Shown here piece after piece: positions 8,036-12,759 of a stretch of 12,759 bases of DNA. Below the pieces are notes generated by a model. The model was given only the letters and a program-made list of their open reading frames with translations, had not been told where the DNA came from and searched no databases. The position numbers and the translations under genes were made by a program. The stretch comes from Caryophanales bacterium (GTDB taxonomy: Bacteria > Bacillota_I > Bacilli_A > RFN20 > CAG-826): the NCBI GenBank assembly GCA_028723545.1, contig JAQYER010000068.1:1-12759 (forward strand), in the 5' to 3' direction. How positions within the stretch are numbered: the stretch's first letter is position 1; the number at the start of each line of letters is the position of its first letter.

Positions 8036-9466
8036 TTATCTCTCCTTCAATTCTTTTAATAATAAATCGCTTGTGATTTTTGGATTAACTTTACCATGAG
8101 ATTTTTTCATAATTTGGCCAACCAAGAATCCTAAAGCGCGAGATTTGCCTTCTTTAAAATCAATGATTGATTGTGGGAATTCATTTAATGTTTCATTAAT
8201 CAATTCCATAATCGCGGATTCATCAGATATTTGTGATGTAATTCCTAATTCGTTTTTAATTGTTAATGGATCTTTTCCTGTTTCAATCATCTTATTAAAG
8301 ATATCGCGAGCTTGATTATTTGATATTTCTTTAGAATCAATTAATGAGATAAGCGCCACTAAAGATTTTGGAGTAATATTTAATTCATTAATTGATATAT
8401 TTCTTTTATTTAAGACAGAAGCAATATCAACATTAATCCAGTTCGCTAATAGTTTGTATGATTTAGTTAATTTAGCGGCTTCATCAAAAAATTCTGAAAC
8501 ACTTTTTTCATTAACTAATAAAGATGCATCATATTCACTTAATGAATATTCATTGATGTAACGATTAATTTTAGAATCTGCTAATTCAGGGCAATTCTTA
8601 ATTGCATCATTAACAAATTCATCAGATAAAACAATTGGGGTAATATTTGGTTCAGGGAAATATTTATAATCCACCGCATCAGTTTTTACCCTCATAAGAA
8701 TTGTTTCACGTTTAGCTTCATCATATCGACGTGTTTCTTGTCTAATTGTTTGGTTTTGAAGCAATAATTTTGATTGTCTTTCGATTTCAAAATCAATTGC
8801 TTGTTGAATAAATTTAGTTGAATTTAAGTTTTTAATTTCAACTTTTGTCCCAAATTTATCACTTCCATATGGACGTAATGAAATATTGACATCACATCTA
8901 AGGCTTCCTTCTTCCATCTTTCCATCAGAAACATCAGAAAAGACAACGATGGAACGAATTTTTTCAACATATTTTTGAGCCTCTTCACCAGTTCGAATAT
9001 TTGGACGAGAAACAATTTCGATTAATGGTACACCCGCGCGGTTATAATCAAGTAAAGTATAATCGCGGAAATGGTGCTGCATACATGTGTCTTCTTCAAG
9101 ATGAATTCTTTCGATTTCAATACGCTTGATACCGTTAGATGTATTTAAATCTACATAACCATTTGATCCAATTGGTCTGAGATTTTGAGTAATTTGATAT
9201 CCTTTTGGAAGGTCACTATAAAAATAATTTTTACGATCAAAATGTAATTCGTGATCAATATCCATATGTAAAGCATTTGCAACACGAATTCCATATATAA
9301 CCGCTTCTTTATTTACAGTTGGTAATGTTCCAGGAAAACCTAAATCAAGTGGCATACAGCAACTATTTGGTTCTTTACCAAATGCGACTGGAGCGCTAGA
9401 AAACATTTTTGTTTTAGTTTTTAATTCAACGTGGATTTCAAGTCCGATAACTGCTTCGAAGTTCAT
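8036..9466 (-). CDS. gatB: Aspartyl/glutamyl-tRNA amidotransferase subunit B
   Basis: GatB is the tRNA-binding kinase subunit of GatCAB. It phosphorylates the Glu or Asp on mischarged Glu-tRNA(Gln)/Asp-tRNA(Asn), which is then amidated with ammonia from GatA. The N-terminus MNFEAVIGLEIHVELKTK matches GatB orthologues closely, and FDRKNYFYSDLPKGYQI is the conserved catalytic-domain block. The C-terminal YqeY-like tail domain ends with LGFLVGQIMKKSHGKVNP. I chose the ATG at 9464-9466 (476 residues, the usual length) over one 7 codons upstream (9487), because AAAGGAGG (9476-9483) sits 9 nt before it and the longer form would overlap gatA by 20 nt. gatA stops 2 nt upstream, and the galE-hydrolase follows 3 nt downstream. 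Confidence 0.96.
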   Translation of the reverse strand: MNFEAVIGLEIHVELKTKTKMFSSAPVAFGKEPNSCCMPLDLGFPGTLPTVNKEAVIYGIRVANALHMDIDHELHFDRKNYFYSDLPKGYQITQNLRPIGSNGYVDLNTSNGIKRIEIERIHLEEDTCMQHHFRDYTLLDYNRAGVPLIEIVSRPNIRTGEEAQKYVEKIRSIVVFSDVSDGKMEEGSLRCDVNISLRPYGSDKFGTKVEIKNLNSTKFIQQAIDFEIERQSKLLLQNQTIRQETRRYDEAKRETILMRVKTDAVDYKYFPEPNITPIVLSDEFVNDAIKNCPELADSKINRYINEYSLSEYDASLLVNEKSVSEFFDEAAKLTKSYKLLANWINVDIASVLNKRNISINELNITPKSLVALISLIDSKEISNNQARDIFNKMIETGKDPLTIKNELGITSQISDESAIMELINETLNEFPQSIIDFKEGKSRALGFLVGQIMKKSHGKVNPKITSDLLLKELKER

Positions 9467-9467
9467 C

Positions 9468-10925
9468 TTATTTGACCTCCTTTGCATTTAAATTTTTTAA
9501 GCCAGTAATTTGTTCAATCTTCTCAGAGATTTGGAACAATTTAGCTTCTTCAAACGCTCTCGCCATAACATTCGCCCCAAAAGGTAATTTATTTTTCAAA
9601 CCAATTGGAATAGTAATTGATGGAAGACCAGCAAAATTACCTAACGCTAAATGGTTATCAGCAATTAAATATTCTTCATTTAAACGATCAGAAGATTCAT
9701 CTTTCTTTGGCGCCACACTTGGAGCGGCAATTGTATAGATGAAATCATATTGGGATAATATTTCATTTATAGCGTTGACGATTTTGCGTCGATTCTTTTG
9801 TGCTCTTAAAAATAATTCTTGTTGGTTTTCTCTCATTAAAGCATAGCTTCCAAAAACAAAGCGACGCTTAATTAATTCAGAGAATCCTTTTGTGCGAGCA
9901 TTAAACATTACTTCTTGATAAGTATTTCCTTCACAATATGGTCCGAATTTAATGCCATCTAAATTGGCGTTATTACTTGTTGCTTCTGAACAAGAAATAA
10001 CAAAATATGTTGGGAAAATTGACGCTAACATATTTAAATCTAAATCAATTTCGTCAACAATAACGCCTTCTTTTTTCAATTGTTCAATTGTGTTATTAAA
10101 TGCTTTTAATACTTCTTCATCTTTAATTGCGTTATTAATTTGTCTAATTGTTGCAATCTTTAATCCTTTAACAGGTTTATTAATTAATGAAACATAATCA
10201 TCAACTGGTTTTGTCGATGAAGTAGAATCGTTTTCATCTCTACCAGATGTGACATTTAATAAGTATGCACAATCTTTAACAGAACGGGTAAAAAATCCAA
10301 CTGTATCTAATGATGGAGCGAAAGGAAATAATCCATATCTAGAAATTCTTGACCATGTTGGTTTTAAACCGACCAAGCCAACAAATGAAGCTGGTTTACG
10401 AATTGAATCTCCAGTATCTGATCCTAACGCAAAAGGAACAATTGGAGCAGATGTTGCTGCAGCCGAACCACAAGAAGAACCACCCGCTAAACGAGTATGA
10501 GTTTCATCATATGGATTATAAGTCATTCCTAAGTGACCGCTTGTTCCTGTTCCACCCATCGCTAATTCATCAAGAGTAGTTTTACCAATTGGAACTGCAT
10601 GTTTATTTAATAATTTTTCCACAACTGTCGCATTAAAAAGCGGAACATATCCATTTAAAATATTGCTACTAGCCGTAGTTGGAACATCTTTTGTTGAAAT
10701 ATTATCTTTAATTGCAAAAGGGATTCCCCATAACGGATTGTCAATTTCTGGCTCAGTAAGTTTTGAAGCGATTTCCAAAGCTTCTTTTTCCATTATGTAT
10801 TCGAATGCGTTATTTGTGTCTTTTTTGGCTAATTCAATTGCTTCTTTTGCTAAATCAAGAGGAGTAACTTCTTTATTAACTAAAAGGTCGTGCAATTGAT
10901 CAATTGTTAAATTCATGTATTTCAT
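9468..10925 (-). CDS. gatA: Aspartyl/glutamyl-tRNA amidotransferase subunit A
   Basis: GatA is the glutaminase subunit of GatCAB and belongs to the amidase-signature family. It releases ammonia from glutamine and channels it to GatB. The Ser-cisSer-Lys triad is visible: Lys73 in AIKDNI, cis-Ser150 in GGSSCGS (148-154) and nucleophile Ser174 in SDTGDSIRKPAS (169-180). The 24-residue spacing between the two serines is that of the family. The residue before the nucleophile is Asp173, where most GatA proteins have Gly (TGGS). I recall this variant from Mollicutes-like GatA, so it may be a lineage mark and not damage. At 485 residues the length is normal. The ATG at 10925 directly abuts the gatC stop and has AAGGTGG about 8 nt upstream, which favours it over Met4. 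Confidence 0.96.
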   Translation of the reverse strand: MKYMNLTIDQLHDLLVNKEVTPLDLAKEAIELAKKDTNNAFEYIMEKEALEIASKLTEPEIDNPLWGIPFAIKDNISTKDVPTTASSNILNGYVPLFNATVVEKLLNKHAVPIGKTTLDELAMGGTGTSGHLGMTYNPYDETHTRLAGGSSCGSAAATSAPIVPFALGSDTGDSIRKPASFVGLVGLKPTWSRISRYGLFPFAPSLDTVGFFTRSVKDCAYLLNVTSGRDENDSTSSTKPVDDYVSLINKPVKGLKIATIRQINNAIKDEEVLKAFNNTIEQLKKEGVIVDEIDLDLNMLASIFPTYFVISCSEATSNNANLDGIKFGPYCEGNTYQEVMFNARTKGFSELIKRRFVFGSYALMRENQQELFLRAQKNRRKIVNAINEILSQYDFIYTIAAPSVAPKKDESSDRLNEEYLIADNHLALGNFAGLPSITIPIGLKNKLPFGANVMARAFEEAKLFQISEKIEQITGLKNLNAKEVK

Positions 10926-11222
10926 TTATAACACCACCTTTGGAAGTTTAATTTGTCCTTCTTGTTTATTTTGTGCATTTTTTATTGCATCTTCTTTATC
11001 TAATGGAGTAGAAGGAACATCTTCTCTTAAATATGATGTAGAACATTCAAAAGGAAACACCATTGGCTCTAAATCATCAATTAGTGAATCTTTACCGATG
11101 ATTTCCATTTGTTTGGTAATGATATCGAATTCGTTTAATAATGTGTCATATTGTTCATCTGTCATATCAAAAAGAAGGCGATTAGCAGCATCTTTTAATA
11201 TTTCTTTATTGTATTCTTTCAT
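10926..11222 (-). CDS. gatC: Aspartyl/glutamyl-tRNA amidotransferase subunit C
   Basis: GatC is the small belt-like subunit that wraps GatA and GatB and stabilises the amidotransferase. This 98-residue protein has the family pattern: an N-terminal helical pair (DAANRLLFDMTDEQYDTLLN), then DLEPMVFPF (50-58), LREDVP (65-70) and a C-terminal NAQNKQEGQIKLPKVV, equivalent to the usual 'dgyfkVPkVl' end. It is the first gene of a five-gene - strand operon and its stop abuts the gatA start. The ribosome binding site is weak (GAGTG about 8 nt before the ATG), unlike those of gatB and galE. The region just upstream contains a hairpin that could affect its translation. Confidence 0.92.
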   Translation of the reverse strand: MKEYNKEILKDAANRLLFDMTDEQYDTLLNEFDIITKQMEIIGKDSLIDDLEPMVFPFECSTSYLREDVPSTPLDKEDAIKNAQNKQEGQIKLPKVVL

Positions 11223-11341
11223 AATTTCACACTCGTATTATCTAATCGTACCCGGATTTGTGATTAGATAATGATTCCTTTCCCGGGTATAATTCTTATA
11301 TGCTGTGTACCTTTCCCTATAATTTTACAGTTCGACTGTTT
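11223..11341. promoter_or_regulatory. Intergenic region upstream of gatC, promoters unresolved
   Basis: This stretch should carry the promoter of the - strand gat operon, but I see no good -35/-10 pair on that strand. The nearest -10-like hexamer (GATAAT, 11242 to 11237) lies inside an inverted repeat, very close to the ATG. On the + strand there are two perfect TATAAT hexamers, 11288-11293 and 11318-11323, exactly 30 nt apart, neither with a good -35. A small palindrome, ACAGT-TCG-ACTGT (11327-11339), lies 2 nt outside the IS inverted repeat. The left border of the insertion element is somewhere in or beside this stretch. Confidence 0.45.
11237..11289. repeat. 11-bp perfect inverted repeat with loop-to-tail complementarity (potential pseudoknot)
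   Basis: ATTATCTAATC (11237-11247) is perfectly inverted as GATTAGATAAT (11262-11272), with a 14-nt loop. The loop sequence TACCCGG (11249-11255) is complementary to CCGGGTA (11283-11289) just outside the stem. Either an H-type pseudoknot or two competing hairpins could therefore form, in RNA from either strand. On the - strand it would lie in the gat leader, with the stem ending about 14 nt before the gatC ATG. As DNA it could instead be an operator or an insertion target. Confidence 0.6.
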
Positions 11342-11456
11342 ATTGGAGTTTAAGGCCACAGTTTTTGTTTCCAATCGTTAATTAGTTGAATAACGTTGAA
11401 CGTTTCATGTCGCACGAGAATACGATTCATTAACTGTTGGCAAGTTAGACACAGCA
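11301..11456 (+). ncRNA. Candidate structured RNA upstream of the IS recombinase (possible bridge/guide RNA)
   Basis: The ends TGCTGTGT (11301-11308) and ACACAGCA (11449-11456) are complementary over 8 bp. A perfect TATAAT (11288-11293) would place a transcript start near 11300, right at the first arm. Inside are several small stems: 11327-11331/11335-11339, 11342-11347/11370-11375 (22-nt loop), 11376-11380/11391-11395, 11418-11421/11425-11428 and 11431-11435/11443-11447. IS110-branch elements encode a bridge RNA in this position, while IS1111-branch elements encode theirs after the recombinase. If the element's left end is at about 11342, the first 40 bases here are host DNA and this proposal fails. 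Seen: the complementarities. Inferred: that they form an RNA. Confidence 0.3.
11342..11353 (+). repeat. Left 12-bp inverted repeat of the IS element
   Basis: ATTGGAGTTTAA matches the reverse complement of 12748-12759 at all 12 positions, and the match breaks at the next inner base. Its first six bases (ATTGGA) are also complementary to TCCAAT at 11370-11375, so the left end could fold into a stem with a large loop in an RNA. Confidence 0.7.
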
Positions 11457-11465
11457 ATCACGACT

Positions 11466-11474
11466 GGAGGTGAT
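11466..11474 (+). promoter_or_regulatory. Strong ribosome binding site of the IS recombinase
   Basis: GGAGGTGAT is fully complementary to the 3' end of bacterial 16S rRNA and places the ATG at 11479-11481 8 nt after GGAGG. This decides the start. A GTG at 11470 is in frame but overlaps the site itself, and the family consensus begins near the ATG. Confidence 0.85.
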
Positions 11475-11478
11475 TTAT

Positions 11479-12660
11479 ATGTACTTTGTTGGAATTGATG
11501 TATCAAAGTACAAACACGACTGTTTCATCGTTACTGAAGCAGCCGAAGTTATCAAAGACACCTTTACCTTTGATAACACTAGAACTGGATTTGATCAGTT
11601 CTTCTCTATCCTAGATGGCTTAGGCCCTAAAAACGAAATAAAGATAGGACTTGAAGCTACTGGACACTACATGAATAACCTGATGAAACATCTAAGTGTT
11701 AAAGGCTATTCATTCATCTTGCTTAATCCGATTATTGTCTCTCGATTTAGACACTCAGAAACATTAAGAAGGACCAAGACAGACAAGGCCGATGCGAAGT
11801 TAATCGCTCAAGTAATTGCCAGTAAGGATTTCAGTTCCTATCCTTTACAAGCATATCACTTTCCTGACCTTAAGACACTCACGCGTCTTCGCGATCGCTT
11901 AATTAAACAACGATCACTATATTTGGTGATGCTCACTAATCAGTTAGATTTGTCGTTCCCAGAATTCAAAGAATTCTTTGATGGAAATTTAAAGTCTAAG
12001 ACTGCTCAGTTCATCTTAACCAAATATGGTATTTCAAGTAGAATTGCCAATATGAATTCTCAATCTTTCGAACTCCTTCGTAAGGTCTCATATGGCAAAT
12101 TTTCGTATGCCAAGTTTGCTAAACTTAAGGAACTCGCTAAGAACACGATTGGTTGTTCTAGTGAAATCGATGAAACGTTATTTGCCTTAACTATTAATCT
12201 TTATCAGTCAATAGATAAGGCGATAACTGAAGTTGAATCTAAAATCATTAAGATAATGGAGAAATTAGATTCGCCTACTGCAAGTATCCCAGGCATTGGA
12301 ACGATGTCCGCTGCTACGATAATCGCAGAATATGGGGATATATCTAGATTCACTAATGATGGACAAATGCTTGCCTATGCCGGTCTAGACTGTGGAAGAT
12401 ATCAATCTGGTACTTCCGATTTTCCTGGAAGAATGGTCAAGCACGGATCTGGTTACCTTAGACAAGCTTTAATGAATGTCGCGGAAACCTGTATGATGCA
12501 TGTGCCAAGTTTTTATGATTACTACCTCAAGAAGAGAAATGAAGGCAAATCTCATCGGGTAGCTTTGTCTCACATAGCCAGGAAACTAGTGAGATTGATT
12601 TATAAGTTAGAAACGAGTCACACTCATTTCGACTTATCAGTTTTTAATTCACAGCATTAG
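11479..12660 (+). CDS. IS110-family transposase (DEDD serine recombinase-like)
   Basis: This is a 393-residue recombinase that cuts and rejoins DNA for the insertion element. The N-terminal RuvC-like domain (1 to about 150) has the DEDD tetrad: Asp7 in VGIDVSK, Glu59 in GLEATGHYM, and Asp102 and Asp105 in TDKADAKLIA. The C-terminal Tnp20 domain has PGIGTMSAATIIAEYGD (271-287), then AYAGLDCGRYQSG (299-311) and the nucleophile block KHGSGYLRQAL (321-331, Ser324). Both domains and the central coiled region are complete, so the enzyme looks active. Family members use a structured RNA from their own non-coding end to choose donor and target. Base composition looks somewhat less A+T-rich than the ABC genes when sample lines are compared, in keeping with a mobile gene. 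The stop is TAG, while all other complete genes here end in TAA, and it lies inside a hairpin (12648-12678). Confidence 0.95.
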   Translation: MYFVGIDVSKYKHDCFIVTEAAEVIKDTFTFDNTRTGFDQFFSILDGLGPKNEIKIGLEATGHYMNNLMKHLSVKGYSFILLNPIIVSRFRHSETLRRTKTDKADAKLIAQVIASKDFSSYPLQAYHFPDLKTLTRLRDRLIKQRSLYLVMLTNQLDLSFPEFKEFFDGNLKSKTAQFILTKYGISSRIANMNSQSFELLRKVSYGKFSYAKFAKLKELAKNTIGCSSEIDETLFALTINLYQSIDKAITEVESKIIKIMEKLDSPTASIPGIGTMSAATIIAEYGDISRFTNDGQMLAYAGLDCGRYQSGTSDFPGRMVKHGSGYLRQALMNVAETCMMHVPSFYDYYLKKRNEGKSHRVALSHIARKLVRLIYKLETSHTHFDLSVFNSQH

Positions 12661-12678
12661 TAACGATTTTGCTGTGAA
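12648..12678 (+). repeat. Hairpin over the recombinase stop codon
   Basis: TTCACAGCA (12648-12656) pairs perfectly with TGCTGTGAA (12670-12678), with a 13-nt loop that contains the TAG stop. The arm sequence CACAGCA/TGCTGTG also occurs at 11450-11456 and 11301-11307 on the left side of the same element. It could be part of a 3'-end guide RNA (IS1111 style) or a stem that limits readthrough. Confidence 0.55.
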
Positions 12679-12687
12679 ATTTTACAA

Positions 12688-12711
12688 ATTCACTATGTGG
12701 TGAATCTTTTT
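12688..12711 (+). terminator. Weak hairpin plus T-run after the IS recombinase
   Basis: ATTCAC (12688-12693) pairs with GTGAAT (12700-12705) across a 6-nt loop and is followed by CTTTTT (12706-12711). The stem is short with only two G-C pairs, so termination would be weak. It may instead be part of a structured RNA in the right end of the element. Confidence 0.3.
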
Positions 12712-12733
12712 GACGTGAATTTAATTATTTTGC

Positions 12734-12739
12734 TTGACT
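12734..12739 (+). promoter_or_regulatory. Isolated -35-like hexamer near the IS right end
   Basis: TTGACT matches five of six -35 consensus positions and has no -10 box after it within view. IS110-family right ends can carry an outward -35 that joins a -10 from the left end when the element circularises. The distance fits a 17-nt spacer to TATAAT at 11288 only if the right border is near 12747, which conflicts with the 12-bp inverted repeat model. Treat as a hint. Confidence 0.25.
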
Positions 12740-12747
12740 CTTAATAG

Positions 12748-12759
12748 TTAAACTCCAAT
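12748..12759 (+). repeat. Right 12-bp inverted repeat of the IS element
   Basis: TTAAACTCCAAT is the perfect partner of the left repeat at 11342-11353. It runs to the last base of the window, so the repeat may continue beyond it. Confidence 0.7.

Larger units (their letters stand above)
11342..12759 (+). mobile_element. IS110/IS1111-type insertion sequence (right border at or beyond window edge)
   Basis: ATTGGAGTTTAA at 11342-11353 is repeated in perfect inversion as TTAAACTCCAAT at 12748-12759, the last 12 bases of the window. Between them lies one DEDD recombinase gene. The span of about 1.42 kb is right for this family. Inverted repeats of about 12 bp near the ends are a known feature of the IS1111 branch, where a few extra bases extend outside them. 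The true borders may therefore lie slightly outward, and the right one cannot be seen. Alternatively, the element is an IS110-branch member with a longer left end reaching to about 11280. No target duplication is expected in this family and none is visible. Confidence 0.75.

Noticed and set aside
9467..9487. Longer gatB start at 9487 (seven extra codons)
   Set aside because: AAAGGAGG is correctly placed for the ATG at 9466, orthologues begin at MNFE, and the longer form would overlap gatA by 20 nt without its own ribosome site.
10249..11271. + strand frames opposite gatA and gatC (including 118 codons at 10915-11271)
   Set aside because: They are antisense to clear gatA and gatC coding sequence and show no protein motif or start signal.
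11237..11272. The 11-bp inverted repeat as an intrinsic terminator
   Set aside because: The stem is A+T-rich and no T-run follows on either strand, and it stands upstream of gatC and not at a gene end.
11392..11404. AACGT-TGA-ACGTT hairpin as a separate feature
   Set aside because: It is only 5 bp with a 3-nt loop and competes with the neighbouring CGTTA/TAACG stem, so it was left as a fold alternative.
11470..11478. GTG start at 11470 for the IS recombinase
   Set aside because: The GTG overlaps the GGAGG site. The ATG at 11479 has ideal spacing and matches the family N-terminus.
1..12759. Use of the Mycoplasma code (UGA as Trp)
   Set aside because: All genes read full length with TGG for Trp and normal stops, with no in-frame TGA to explain.
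1..12759. CRISPR array, tRNA or rRNA genes
   Set aside because: No regularly spaced direct repeats, cloverleaf sequences or rRNA-like blocks were seen; the intergenic gaps are too short for most of these.

Overview
The window looks like chromosomal DNA from a low-GC Firmicute-type bacterium (Bacilli, Erysipelotrichia or a Mollicutes-related gut lineage). The evidence is the strong A+T bias, AAGGAG-type ribosome binding sites, a gatCAB amidotransferase operon and a Gram-positive style ABC exporter. Tryptophan is encoded by TGG and no gene needs UGA read as Trp, so the standard bacterial code fits and the reassigned Mycoplasma code does not. The lineage call is an inference from family resemblance.

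Layout, left to right. (1) At 2-379 is the 3' end of an unrecognised gene entering from outside the window, followed by a 13-bp hairpin. (2) At 443-5366 on the + strand is a tightly packed three-gene unit. It holds a YwaF-like polytopic membrane protein fused to an ABC ATPase, a 691-residue ABC exporter-type permease, and a small membrane-anchored protein with a bacterial Ig-like signature. The ATPase half has its own in-frame ATG behind a strong GGAGGG site. (3) At 5380-5418 a bidirectional terminator separates the convergent units. (4) At 5425-11222 on the - strand is a compact five-gene operon, transcribed in the order gatC, gatA, gatB, galE-alpha/beta-hydrolase fusion, formate/nitrite-family channel. 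Adjacent genes abut, lie 1-3 nt apart or overlap. (5) At 11223-11341 is a short intergenic region upstream of gatC, with a perfect 11-bp inverted repeat whose loop can pair with sequence just downstream (a potential pseudoknot). (6) From about 11342 to the window edge is an IS110/IS1111-type element. It has a DEDD recombinase, a strong Shine-Dalgarno site, structured non-coding ends and a perfect 12-bp inverted repeat at its two sides.

How it works together. GatCAB makes Gln-tRNA(Gln) and/or Asn-tRNA(Asn) by transamidation. The genes behind it are not translation genes: a UDP-sugar epimerase joined to a lysophospholipase/monoacylglycerol-lipase-like hydrolase, and a small-anion channel, all probably on the same transcript. 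The + strand unit looks like one membrane export machine, supplying its own ATPase, permease and surface-exposed accessory protein.

The points most worth a second look are the two in-frame domain fusions (YwaF-ABC with an internal start, and GalE-hydrolase), and the IS element with its possible guide RNA.
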